Positions 45,765 through 51,726 are shown, counted from the stretch's first letter. The stretch is DNA of 64,000 nt from a virus (IMGVR_UViG_3300008110_000040:1-64000); one strand, 5' to 3'. Numbers and translations are program-made. Notes: generated from the letters alone by a model not told the origin.

Positions 45765-45866
45765 ATGACACTGAGATATATAAATACGATTTCGTTAAGT
45801 CCGGTTGCCCAAGAGTGGGGAATGGATAAAGGCTTCTATCGTGTTAACTGTCAGGGTCAAATGTAA
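45765..45866 (+). CDS. 33-residue small protein
   Basis: The reading frame ATG 45765 to TAA 45866 encodes MTLRYINTISLSPVAQEWG followed by MDKGFYRVNCQGQM. Its codon use is richer in G and C than most neighbours, and it sits between an AT-rich box and a terminator, as a complete single-gene unit. It contains Trp, Tyr and one Cys. No family recognised. It may instead be part of a non-coding RNA, since an 8-bp helix (45783-45790 with 45838-45845) can also form. Confidence 0.5.
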   Translation: MTLRYINTISLSPVAQEWGMDKGFYRVNCQGQM

Positions 45867-45895
45867 ACGATATAAAACAAATTGCATATAACAAG

Positions 45896-45924
45896 AGCCC
45901 TGACTTAAAAATCAGGGCTTTTTT
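45896..45924 (+). terminator. Terminator before tRNA cluster
   Basis: A perfect 8-bp stem AGCCCTGA / TCAGGGCT, 8-base loop, six T. GTCAGGG at 45850-45856 could pair with its 5' arm as an alternative, but lies in the small reading frame. Confidence 0.85.
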
Positions 45925-45925
45925 G

Positions 45926-45956
45926 TTGGCTTGGCAAAATAAAAATATTATCTTTA
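45926..45956 (+). promoter_or_regulatory. Bacteroidota-type promoter for RNA island
   Basis: TTGG (45926-45929), 19-base spacer, TATCTTTA (45949-45956). It fits the TTTG / TAnnTTTG form and begins the tRNA cluster right after a terminator. Confidence 0.65.
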
Positions 45957-45984
45957 CAATGTTGAAAAAAGAGATAAGAAAAAC

Positions 45985-46057
45985 GGGGTTGTAGCAAAGA
46001 TGGACTATGCGCCGGTCTGAAAAACCGGAGATATTGGATCGTTACCAGTCAGCCTCA
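45985..46057 (+). tRNA. tRNA-Phe(GAA)
   Basis: Acceptor GGGGTTG with CAGCCTC (two G-U pairs), anticodon arm CCGGT-CTGAAAA-ACCGG, T arm ATTGG-ATCGTTA-CCAGT. The T loop departs from TTCRANN at its first base. Complete cloverleaf. Confidence 0.75.
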
Positions 46058-46064
46058 CAAATAC

Positions 46065-46140
46065 GCAAGTGTAGTGACCAATGGTTTTAACACGTCCGGC
46101 TCCAACCCGGAAAATGTGGGTTCGAATCCTACCACTTGTG
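46065..46140 (+). tRNA. tRNA-Trp(CCA)
   Basis: Acceptor GCAAGTG with CACTTGT, anticodon arm TCCGG-CTCCAAC-CCGGA, T loop TTCGAAT. Complete. Confidence 0.9.
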
Positions 46141-46147
46141 CAAAAAA

Positions 46148-46198
46148 ATCGTTATAAGGCATATGCTAGTAATGCCAGCAGGTTAAGCGATATCCTGC
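46148..46198 (+). other. Two-hairpin linker RNA
   Basis: Two adjacent stems, GGCAT / ATGCC and GCAGG / CCTGC, between tRNA-Trp and tRNA-Asn. No known family. Could be a processing spacer. Confidence 0.3.
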
Positions 46199-46204
46199 AA
46201 ATAA

Positions 46205-46277
46205 TGTGATGTAGCTCAGAGGCAGAGCAGGGAGCTGTTAACTCCAAGGTCGGTGATTTCGAAATTCCCCATCACAG
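46205..46277 (+). tRNA. tRNA-Asn(GTT)
   Basis: Acceptor TGTGATG / CATCACA is perfect; anticodon loop CTGTTAA. The T arm pairs poorly (GGTGA against TTCCC), so the gene may be partly degraded. Confidence 0.7.
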
Positions 46278-46330
46278 CCGGTTTGGGTTTTATACTTTTA
46301 GACTTACAAGATAAGGAAAAAGTAATTACT

Positions 46331-46401
46331 GGGGTAGTGGCCAGGGTAGCTCACAACGACTGTAAATCGTAGGTGCGAAAGTTCGATTCTTTCCTGCCCC
46401 A
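46331..46401 (+). tRNA. tRNA-Tyr(GTA)
   Basis: Acceptor GGGGTAG / CTGCCCC, anticodon loop CTGTAAA in stem ACGA/TCGT, T arm GAAAG-TTCGATT-CTTTC. Short variable region for a Tyr tRNA. Confidence 0.85.
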
Positions 46402-46489
46402 CAAAAATAAAAAAGATGAAACGAAAACTATAACAGTGCATGAGTATCAAGGATATAAGTGCACAAATTAAGATTAAAATTTAATTTAT

Positions 46490-46564
46490 GCGCTTGTAGC
46501 TTAATTTGGTAGATGCACTCGGCTTTTAACCGAGGGGTTGGGGGTTCAAGTCCCTCCAGGCGCA
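46490..46564 (+). tRNA. tRNA-Lys(TTT), copy 1
   Basis: Acceptor GCGCTTG / CAGGCGC, anticodon arm CTCGG-CTTTTAA-CCGAG, T loop TTCAAGT. Complete. Confidence 0.92.
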
Positions 46565-46572
46565 CAGAGTTT

Positions 46573-46646
46573 GACTCTGTAGCTCAATTGGTTAGAGCAC
46601 CTCACTTTTAATGAGGGGGTTATGAGTTCGAGTCTCATCAGGGTCA
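46573..46646 (+). tRNA. tRNA-Lys(TTT), copy 2
   Basis: Acceptor GACTCTG / CAGGGTC, anticodon arm CCTCA-CTTTTAA-TGAGG, T loop TTCGAGT. Second Lys gene with a different body. Confidence 0.92.
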
Positions 46647-46651
46647 CAAAT

Positions 46652-46915
46652 ATGAATATAACAGGCATGACTTTAGACGGTAAGATTACTGTTGGAAATA
46701 TAGGTAAATTCTATTTTCAAAAAGGAATACCATTAAATATAATATTTGATTGTTTAATTAAAAAAGATATAGTAGTTGATTGGATTTCATTAAAAGATGA
46801 GTTAATAAACAACGGAATGTCTTTAAATAGAATTAAACATTTATTGAGTGAAAATATTAATGACTCATACGGTAAACAATATCGCGATGATATCATTAGT
46901 AGATTAGGTCTTTGA
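46652..46915 (+). CDS. Hypothetical protein inside tRNA cluster
   Basis: An 87-residue protein, MNITGMTLDGKITVGNIGK..., starting six bases after tRNA-Lys copy 2. An earlier non-ATG start would lie inside that tRNA and is rejected. It has a mixed alpha/beta look and ends YRDDIISRLGL. Probably co-transcribed with tRNAs. No family recognised. Confidence 0.55.
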   Translation: MNITGMTLDGKITVGNIGKFYFQKGIPLNIIFDCLIKKDIVVDWISLKDELINNGMSLNRIKHLLSENINDSYGKQYRDDIISRLGL

Positions 46916-46932
46916 CATATTGTAAATTATTT

Positions 46933-47008
46933 GGTCTCGTGGTCTAATGGCTCAGGATACATGACTGTCTATCATGGGGTGAGGGTTCGATTCCCTTCGG
47001 GACCGCCA
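46933..47008 (+). tRNA. tRNA-Asp(GTC)
   Basis: Acceptor GGTCTCG / CGGGACC, anticodon loop CTGTCTA, T loop TTCGATT, encoded GCCA end. Confidence 0.92.
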
Positions 47009-47099
47009 AATTAACTGCAATGAGAAATACGGGTTCGAAGCCCGGGTGGCGGGTGTAAACACGCGCTACCTGAAGCTAAGTTGCGATAGCCAGTTAATT
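47009..47099 (+). ncRNA. Inside-out tRNA-like RNA (Y-RNA-like or permuted tRNA)
   Basis: The ends pair in a perfect 9-bp helix (AATTAACTG / CAGTTAATT). Inside, the order is T arm (CGGG-TTCGAAG-CCCG, 47030-47044), then acceptor 3' strand GGTGGCG, capping loop, acceptor 5' strand CGCTACC (47064-47070), then a D-arm-like GCT...AGC. This is a tRNA body opened at the anticodon arm and closed at the acceptor. It lacks the TAGYAAY / TACTTCG stem of the other family members. YrlA-type Y RNAs have this topology. Confidence 0.55.
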
Positions 47100-47105
47100 A
47101 AACAT

Positions 47106-47178
47106 AGCGTAATAGCCTAATGGTTGAGGCACTTGCTTTGGGAGCAAGACGATGTCGGTTCGAGCCCGGCTTACGCTA
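47106..47178 (+). tRNA. tRNA-Pro(TGG)
   Basis: Acceptor AGCGTAA / TTACGCT, anticodon loop TTTGGGA, T loop TTCGAGC. Complete. Confidence 0.9.
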
Positions 47179-47183
47179 CACAT

Positions 47184-47300
47184 GGGGGAGAATGCAAAAC
47201 AAAACACTGTTCAAGCATTCTCTCGAAAGAGTAGTAATAGAATAGTTACTTCGCAATCAAACTGTAAATTTGACGACTTGCCGTAAGGCCTCCCCCACCA
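47184..47300 (+). ncRNA. tRNA-Tyr-like RNA with Y-type stem inserted in D loop
   Basis: Acceptor GGGGGAG pairs CTCCCCC followed by ACCA. The anticodon arm TCAAA-CTGTAAA-TTTGA gives GTA. The T arm is replaced by a short GCC-GTAA-GGC hairpin. Between the two halves of the D arm (TGC / GCA) lies the family stem: ACTGTTC (47206-47212) pairs GAATAGT (47240-47246), then CTCTCGAAAGAG closes the distal helix, with conserved TAGTAAT and TACTTCG. Here the stem is a closed internal hairpin and the acceptor is free. Confidence 0.55.
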
Positions 47301-47301
47301 T

Positions 47302-47373
47302 GCAGATATAGCACAATGGTTAGTGCTTCGGCTTGCCAAGCCGAAGATACGAGTTCGAGTCTCGTTATCTGCT
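47302..47373 (+). tRNA. tRNA-Gly(GCC)
   Basis: Acceptor GCAGATA / TATCTGC, anticodon arm TCGGC-TTGCCAA-GCCGA, T loop TTCGAGT. Complete. Confidence 0.92.
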
Positions 47374-47380
47374 CTAATAA

Positions 47381-47456
47381 GCGTGTATGGTGTTTCAATG
47401 GCTTAGCATGCTGCACTTCCAATGCAGAGGTTTCAGTTCGAATCTGAATACGCGCT
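47381..47456 (+). tRNA. tRNA-Gly(TCC)
   Basis: Acceptor GCGTGTA / TACGCGC, anticodon arm CTGCA-CTTCCAA-TGCAG, T arm TTCAG-TTCGAAT-CTGAA. Complete. Confidence 0.9.
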
Positions 47457-47464
47457 CGCTTTTA

Positions 47465-47575
47465 TGAATAAGTTAGCAGCATAAACAATTGACGGAATGC
47501 TGTAAGTCTTAACGACTTTGGAGATGCGAAGTATAGTAACGTCTCCTAAATTTTTTAGGAGGTTCCTGCCTAGTA
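47465..47575 (+). ncRNA. Unassigned structured RNA
   Basis: Four local stems in a row: CAGCAT / ATGCTG, AAGTC / GACTT, GGAGA / TCTCC (enclosing TATAGTAAC, similar to the family strand TAGTAAC) and CTCCTAAA / TTTAGGAG. No T loop. It may be a divergent member of the Y-like family ending in a terminator-like hairpin. Confidence 0.35.
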
Positions 47576-47595
47576 TTAATACTGAAGTGGGCCAT

Positions 47596-47668
47596 GGGCT
47601 GTTGGTATAGTTGGCTAACACGATAGCTTTGCAAGCTATAGTCCCCGGTTCAAGCCCGGGACGGTCCA
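47596..47668 (+). tRNA. tRNA-Ala(TGC)
   Basis: Acceptor GGGCTGT / ACGGTCC, anticodon loop TTTGCAA, T loop TTCAAGC. Complete. Confidence 0.9.
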
Positions 47669-47670
47669 CA

Positions 47671-47735
47671 AAATTGTAGGTGTCAGATAACCTTCAGGTT
47701 TGAGTCGCAGTTGTACCTTAAACAGCTGACAATTT
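47671..47735 (+). ncRNA. Unassigned hairpin RNA
   Basis: Ends pair (AAATTGT / ACAATTT, or TGTCAG / CTGACA); inside is AACC-TTCA-GGTT. It lies directly before tRNA-Met. No family recognised. Confidence 0.3.
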
Positions 47736-47809
47736 GCCGAGTTGGTAGAGTAGGTTTCTTACGGGGCTCTCATAAGGCTCAGACAACAGTTCAAATCTGT
47801 TACTCGGTA
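47736..47809 (+). tRNA. tRNA-Met(CAT), copy 1
   Basis: Acceptor GCCGAGT / ACTCGGT, anticodon loop CTCATAA, T arm AACAG-TTCAAAT-CTGTT. One of three CAT tRNAs; could be Met, initiator Met or Ile (lysidine type). Confidence 0.85.
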
Positions 47810-47819
47810 CAAAATATAT

Positions 47820-47898
47820 TGTGGGAGGGTGAAACGGATATATAAATCATTCTGGGCTCATAACCCAGAGATAGCTGGTTCGACTCCAGCGCCCGCAA
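47820..47898 (+). tRNA. tRNA-Met(CAT), copy 2
   Basis: Anticodon arm CTGGG-CTCATAA-CCCAG, T arm GCTGG-TTCGACT-CCAGC, acceptor TGTGGGA / GCCCGCA with one mismatch at the inner end. D arm is long and irregular. Confidence 0.75.
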
Positions 47899-47900
47899 CA

Positions 47901-48059
47901 AAAACAGTAGTAACGTGAAAGTTACTTCGAATGCATAGGGAGCACGTACATTGGTGGTTCGAATCCATCCCTCCCAACCAATAAAATAATAATATTGGGA
48001 GGTGGCGAAATTGGTAGACGCACGTAAAGAAAAAACACTTTTACAATTTTCTCTGTTTT
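47901..48059 (+). ncRNA. Y-like RNA with inside-out tRNA-Leu-like body
   Basis: Outer helix AAAACAG (47901-47907) / CTGTTTT (48053-48059). Conserved TAGTAAC, then GTGAAAGT (47915-47922) / ACTTTTAC (48037-48044), then TACTTCG. The body has T arm GGTGG-TTCGAAT-CCATC, acceptor CCTCCCA plus ACCA (47970-47980), a 15-base linker, acceptor TGGGAGG (47996-48002), and a Leu-type D arm GGCGAAATTGGTAGACGC. The acceptor pairs perfectly. Order is reversed relative to a normal tRNA; an anticodon is not resolved. Confidence 0.65.
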
Positions 48060-48063
48060 ATAT

Positions 48064-48135
48064 TCTCGGGTCGTCTAGCGGCAGGATAGGGTGCTTTGAA
48101 CACTCTGACAGTTGGTTCGAATCCACTCCCGAGAA
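48064..48135 (+). tRNA. tRNA-Gln(TTG)
   Basis: Acceptor TCTCGGG / CCCGAGA, anticodon arm GGGTG-CTTTGAA-CACTC, T loop TTCGAAT. Confidence 0.9.
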
Positions 48136-48142
48136 CAAAAAA

Positions 48143-48173
48143 TTTGATTGGCAAAATAAAGTTATTATCTTTA
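48143..48173 (+). promoter_or_regulatory. Bacteroidota-type promoter, near-consensus
   Basis: TTTG (48143-48146), 19-base spacer, TATCTTTA (48166-48173). The ATG begins five bases after the -7 box, so the mRNA should be leaderless or nearly so. Confidence 0.7.
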
Positions 48174-48177
48174 CAAC

Positions 48178-48432
48178 ATGAAAGAATTAGTAATACGATA
48201 TTTCAGAGGTCAAGCACTTAACATAGATGAGTGTGTTAAATTAATGGAGGAATATATGAAAAAAACAAATAAAGATAATCCTACGTTAATACAAAAATTG
48301 ATAGATCCTATGAATCCATTTGGGCCATCAATGTTACAACAAGCAGTAGATGTATCTGCTCGCTCGTTGGCTGAAGATTTTGATATTACTAGATTATATT
48401 CGAAAGAAGGTAATTTATTAATGGTATATTAA
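48178..48432 (+). CDS. Hypothetical protein with own promoter
   Basis: An 84-residue protein (MKELVIRYFRGQALNIDECV...). It has a near-consensus Bacteroidota-type promoter right before the ATG, the clearest early-type unit inside the RNA island. Helical, amphipathic; ends with LYSKEGNLLMVY. No family recognised. Could be an early host-interaction protein. Confidence 0.6.
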   Translation: MKELVIRYFRGQALNIDECVKLMEEYMKKTNKDNPTLIQKLIDPMNPFGPSMLQQAVDVSARSLAEDFDITRLYSKEGNLLMVY

Positions 48433-48437
48433 AATAA

Positions 48438-48514
48438 GGGCCTTTAACTCAGTTGGTTAGAGTAACTGACTCATAATCAGTAAGCCACAGGTTCAAGCCC
48501 TGTAAGGCCCACCA
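48438..48514 (+). tRNA. tRNA-Met(CAT), copy 3
   Basis: Acceptor GGGCCTT / AAGGCCC, anticodon arm ACTGA-CTCATAA-TCAGT, encoded ACCA end. Confidence 0.9.
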
Positions 48515-48519
48515 AATAT

Positions 48520-48591
48520 GGTCCCGTCGTCTAATGGTTAGGATGTCACCCTTTCACGGTGAAGATTTCGGTTCGAATCCGTGCGGGACTA
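48520..48591 (+). tRNA. tRNA-Glu(TTC)
   Basis: Acceptor GGTCCCG / CGGGACT, anticodon loop CTTTCAC, T loop TTCGAAT. Confidence 0.92.
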
Positions 48592-48596
48592 CAATT

Positions 48597-48669
48597 GCTG
48601 ATATGGTCGATTGGTTTAGGCACTAACCTGATACGTTAGTCTAGGTAGGTTCGATTCCTGCTATCAGCA
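48597..48669 (+). tRNA. tRNA-Ile(GAT)
   Basis: Acceptor GCTGATA / TATCAGC, anticodon loop CTGATAC, T loop TTCGATT. Confidence 0.92.
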
Positions 48670-48671
48670 CA

Positions 48672-48717
48672 AAGTCCAAGAGTAATTAACTTGGTACCTG
48701 AGAGGTTCGAAACTCTC
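48672..48717 (+). other. T-arm-like hairpin remnant
   Basis: CCAAG / CTTGG hairpin, then a T-arm-like GAGAG...CTCTC hairpin with GTTCGAAA loop. No acceptor or anticodon arm. Looks like a tRNA fragment or a small unassigned RNA. Confidence 0.3.
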
Positions 48718-48720
48718 GAT

Positions 48721-48831
48721 TGACTATGGTGTATAGGTGTGCACAGAGGAACGTAGTAAGAGGCACTGTCGAAAGACGATACAATCTCTGAACTGAGACT
48801 CAGGATTAAGGTTCAAACCCTTTTTAGTCAG
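48721..48831 (+). ncRNA. Class II tRNA-like RNA with Y-type stem in place of anticodon arm
   Basis: Acceptor TGACTA / TAGTCA, D arm GTG...CAC, variable arm CTGA-GAC-TCAG and T arm AAGG-TTCAAAC-CCTT are in normal order. Where the anticodon arm should be is a longer stem: CAGAG / CTCTG (48744-48748 / 48786-48790), an internal loop with TAGTAAG and ACAAT, and a TGTC-GAAA-GACG tip. Long variable arm suggests Leu or Ser origin. Resembles YrlA, where the Ro-binding stem takes the anticodon-arm place. Confidence 0.5.
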
Positions 48832-48834
48832 CAA

Positions 48835-48942
48835 AGATAGAAGTAAGTGGCACCTGTTGCAGGCAACATAAAGTAAGATCCACAACTTGGCTGGTCGTCA
48901 CTTCTTATAACATAATAATGTGGGTGTTATAAGCTATCTTTA
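48835..48942 (+). ncRNA. Unassigned structured RNA closed by 7-bp helix
   Basis: AAGATAG and CTATCTT close a region with stems TGTTGC / GCAACA and TTATAACA / TGTTATAA. No tRNA features. Unknown. Confidence 0.4.
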
Positions 48943-48944
48943 AT

Positions 48945-49016
48945 GCTCGGTTAGTTTAATAGGTAAAACTACTGATTTGTAATCAGAGAACATCGGTTCG
49001 ATTCCGGTACTGAGCT
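48945..49016 (+). tRNA. tRNA-Thr(TGT)
   Basis: Acceptor GCTCGGT / ACTGAGC, anticodon loop TTTGTAA, T loop TTCGATT. Confidence 0.92.
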
Positions 49017-49023
49017 CAAAAAT

Positions 49024-49099
49024 GGTCGCTTCGCTTAGCTGGTTTTAAAGCGCTTGATTTACATTCAAGAGATCATAGGTTCGAATCCTATAGCGACTA
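49024..49099 (+). tRNA. tRNA-Val(TAC)
   Basis: Acceptor GGTCGCT / AGCGACT, anticodon arm CTTGA-TTTACAT-TCAAG, T loop TTCGAAT. Confidence 0.9.
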
Positions 49100-49106
49100 C
49101 AAAAAC

Positions 49107-49198
49107 GGAGGGTTGAGAGAGATGGATGATTCTGCTAGTCTTGAAAACTAGATGTCGCGTAAATCCGGGGCACGTGGGTTCGAATCCCACACCCTCTT
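49107..49198 (+). tRNA. tRNA-Ser(TGA)
   Basis: 92 bases, acceptor GGAGGGT / ACCCTCT, anticodon loop CTTGAAA, long variable arm, T loop TTCGAAT. Confidence 0.9.
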
Positions 49199-49213
49199 CA
49201 AATAAAAAACATA

Positions 49214-49417
49214 ATGGAAAGAATACCACAACATATAATCGACCAAATGCGTCAATCACTGTTAGGTAAACGAGTACGATACAGGGATATAGTAGGTGAA
49301 TGTAAATACTTCGGTTATAACGAATATTTACCTAAGTGGGGACTGCAAATAACTTTAGATAGAATGCCTTTATCTAATGTTGATATAAAGCACATATTTA
49401 TAGTAGATGAGCTATGA
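49214..49417 (+). CDS. Small hypothetical protein
   Basis: A 67-residue protein (MERIPQHIIDQMRQSLLGKRV...). It has a compact alpha/beta look with KRVRYRDIVGECKYFGYNEYLPKWGL. It overlaps the next gene by 11 bases, suggesting coupled translation. Located between tRNA-Ser and tRNA-Cys. No family recognised. Confidence 0.55.
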   Translation: MERIPQHIIDQMRQSLLGKRVRYRDIVGECKYFGYNEYLPKWGLQITLDRMPLSNVDIKHIFIVDEL

Positions 49418-49601
49418 ATTAATCTTTATACTGTACGCAGTAATAATAATCTCTATTCCAGTAATATTGCTGGCTATAGTAGTATTATATGAACTTCTTG
49501 AGAGTACCTACCATATAACTGAAATGATATTTCCAGTACATCACACTGCGGTTAGATGGATATTATTGTTAATAATTTTTATATTGTTTTTTATTTTATA
49601 A
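49407..49601 (+). CDS. Small membrane protein, two transmembrane segments
   Basis: A 64-residue protein with two hydrophobic segments (residues ~4-28 and ~49-64) and a short loop with STYHITEMIFPVHHTAVR. Size and layout fit a holin, an antiholin or a superinfection-exclusion protein, but no lysis gene is adjacent. It ends right before tRNA-Cys. Function uncertain. Confidence 0.5.
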   Translation: MSYELIFILYAVIIISIPVILLAIVVLYELLESTYHITEMIFPVHHTAVRWILLLIIFILFFIL

Positions 49602-49673
49602 GGGCGATTGTCTGACTGGCTGAGGTGGCCGCCTGCAAAGCGGCTTAAATAGGTTCGATTCCTATATCGCCCT
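49602..49673 (+). tRNA. tRNA-Cys(GCA)
   Basis: Acceptor GGGCGAT / ATCGCCC, anticodon loop CTGCAAA, T loop TTCGATT. Confidence 0.92.
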
Positions 49674-49708
49674 CACTTAAATGAACGTAAAGAGTAATTT
49701 GTTTATAA

Positions 49709-49777
49709 GATGTAAGGTAAACAAATGAACATAAACCTTTATTAGTAAGCATTACTAGTGTGTGTACTTACATCTCT
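49709..49777 (+). other. Hairpin-rich spacer before tRNA-Ser
   Basis: AGATGTAAG pairs CTTACATCT (9 bp) around a region with AGTAAGCATTACT. No known family. It may shape processing of the next tRNA. Confidence 0.35.
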
Positions 49778-49779
49778 AT

Positions 49780-49866
49780 GGAGAGTAAAGCAACCAGGGT
49801 GTTGTCACCGCCTGCTAAGCGAGTGGTACTTTCGGGTATGAATTTCGAATATTCTGCTCTCCGCCA
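49780..49866 (+). tRNA. tRNA-Ser(GCT)
   Basis: Acceptor GGAGAGT / GCTCTCC with encoded GCCA, anticodon loop CTGCTAA, long variable arm, T loop TTCGAAT. The T stem is weak. Confidence 0.8.
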
Positions 49867-49951
49867 AAGTAAGTTTGGAAAGGCAAAGTCCAAAGCTTAT
49901 ATTTAAATCATAATAAAAAGAAATGTCAAATAATTAATTTGTACCAAGTTT

Positions 49952-51577
49952 ATGTCAAAATTTAGAAATGCGTCATTAGCTTCTAAAGTAGGAGCAATGA
50001 AACCAAAAGACAATTTAGTAGCAGCAGCATCAATTCCTGCTCCTGATACTAAGAACATTCAAGGTAAAGAAGCTTATTCACAAGATAAGTGGGTTAAATT
50101 ACTAACAATGTTAAATACATTGAAATTGGAAAACCAATTTTACCGTTCAGAGTCTAAGACTATGACCGAATTGAGATCGTTAATGATAGAATGTGCTCAA
50201 GCAGATCCTTATTTTACAGCACAATGTATTGTTTACTCTCGTTGTGTGGGTGAAGGTATGAGATCAATTAATCACTTAGCAGCTGTTTATTTAGCTCCCT
50301 ATTTAGGTGGTTTAGATTGGGGTAAGCGTTTCTATGGATTATGGAATAAAAAAGAAGCTAAAGGTGGAACTATATATCGCCCAGATGATATCGCTGAAAT
50401 CGTTGCTGCATATAGTGCATTAAACGAAAAAGGTATTACTAACGCGATGAAGAAAGGTTTCAAATCGGCTTTAGAAAACATGGATGCGTATAGTTTGTTA
50501 AAATACAAACCAGCCTTACTTGATATTATCAATTTAGTTCACCCAAATCCAAATGTTTCAAAAGCAGTGGTTGATTATGAAGGTAAAAAAGTATCTGTAT
50601 TTGAAGCTATTATGAAAGGATACAACGTATCAGCTGATACTTGGGAAGTAGCTCAATCAGACGCTGGTCAAATTGTAGCAAAAGCTGTTAAAGAAGGTAA
50701 GTTATCTAAAGAAGATGCTGCTGAAGTATTAGCTGAAGCAAAATCTGATAACTGGGAAGCTTTATTAGTAGATGGTAAATTAGGTATTTTAGCTGCTTTA
50801 AGAAATATTAGAAATATTTTATTAGCTAAACCAAAAGAAACTACAGTTGACATGTTATGTAAATTGTTATCTGATGGAGTGGCTATTAGAAAAGGTAAAG
50901 TAATGCCTTACCAAATTGATATGGCTAATGAAGTTGTAAACGCAGAATTTAGCGATGCTAATTCTCGTAAGATTTCAAAAGCATTATTAGCTGGATATGA
51001 ATTAGCATTACCTAACTTAGCTGAATTGCTAACAGGTGATACTTTAGTAATGGTTGACTTTTCAGGTTCAATGACTACATATGTTAAAGATCCAAAACGT
51101 AAAACAAATTACAAGTCAACTTGTATGGATAAAGCAGCTCTAATTGCAGCTACAATTGCAAAAGCTACAAACGGAGATATAATTCGTTTCGGTTCAAGTG
51201 CTGAATATGTAAATTATAATGCTAATTTAGATGTGTTTTCACTTGCTAACTCTATCAAAAAAGATATGGGTGGAACAAGTTTAGCACAAGCATGGGCTGC
51301 AGCTCAAAAATCAGGTAGAAAATACACACGTGTGTTTATCTTATCTGATAATGAATGTAATATAGGTTCAACTTATAAAGCATACCAATCATATGTTGAA
51401 AAAACAGGTGATCCATATGTTTATTCAGTTGACTTAGCAGCATATGGTACAACTGCTATAGCAGGTCCAAAAGTAAGATTTTACTACGGATTCGGTTATA
51501 CAATGTTTGATGATATCGCAACAAGCGAATTCAATGCAAACTACCATATTGAAAAGGTTAAAAAGATTGTTATCTAA
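49952..51577 (+). CDS. Ro60 (TROVE + vWA) RNA-binding protein
   Basis: A 541-residue protein, the length of animal and bacterial Ro60 (about 530-540). Residues ~30-340 form the TROVE HEAT-like ring (MTELRSLMIECAQADPYFTAQCIVYSR is typical). Residues ~360-530 form a vWA domain with MIDAS DFSGSM (about 369-374), GGTSLAQAW and FILSDNE. Ro60 binds Y RNAs and misfolded RNAs and can gate RNase access. It sits within the tRNA island, followed at once by RNAs that look like its Y-RNA partners. Confidence 0.9.
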   Translation: MSKFRNASLASKVGAMKPKDNLVAAASIPAPDTKNIQGKEAYSQDKWVKLLTMLNTLKLENQFYRSESKTMTELRSLMIECAQADPYFTAQCIVYSRCVGEGMRSINHLAAVYLAPYLGGLDWGKRFYGLWNKKEAKGGTIYRPDDIAEIVAAYSALNEKGITNAMKKGFKSALENMDAYSLLKYKPALLDIINLVHPNPNVSKAVVDYEGKKVSVFEAIMKGYNVSADTWEVAQSDAGQIVAKAVKEGKLSKEDAAEVLAEAKSDNWEALLVDGKLGILAALRNIRNILLAKPKETTVDMLCKLLSDGVAIRKGKVMPYQIDMANEVVNAEFSDANSRKISKALLAGYELALPNLAELLTGDTLVMVDFSGSMTTYVKDPKRKTNYKSTCMDKAALIAATIAKATNGDIIRFGSSAEYVNYNANLDVFSLANSIKKDMGGTSLAQAWAAAQKSGRKYTRVFILSDNECNIGSTYKAYQSYVEKTGDPYVYSVDLAAYGTTAIAGPKVRFYYGFGYTMFDDIATSEFNANYHIEKVKKIVI

Positions 51578-51609
51578 GCTTTGAAAGACAAGATAAAAAT
51601 CGTATATTT

Positions 51610-51701
51610 AAATATAAGTTAGATAGCAAGATAGTGGGTTACTTCGTTTTATTTGAAAAACTCCAACTATACTCACGTCAATTAACTTCTAGCTTATATT
51701 T
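51610..51701 (+). ncRNA. Y-like RNA, short body
   Basis: Begins 33 bases after the Ro60 gene. Outer helix of 13 bp (51610-51622 with 51689-51701, one G-U). Conserved TAGCAAG, inner helix GTGGGT (51634-51639) / ACTCAC (51671-51676), TACTTCG. The body is only 24 bases, with an anticodon-arm-like TTTTATTTGAAAAA hairpin and no T arm. The clearest simple Y-RNA shape of the set. Confidence 0.65.
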
Positions 51702-51726
51702 AATTTGTTCTTTGAATTAATGAATT

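Noticed and set aside
45783-45922. Riboswitch with aptamer and terminator before the tRNA cluster
   Set aside because: The supposed aptamer is a good 33-codon reading frame and matches no riboswitch family known to me; the alternative pairing is only 7 bp.
47433-47669. Minus-strand reading frame in the RNA island
   Set aside because: It runs across tRNA-Gly(TCC), a structured RNA and tRNA-Ala; composition is that of tRNA genes read backward.
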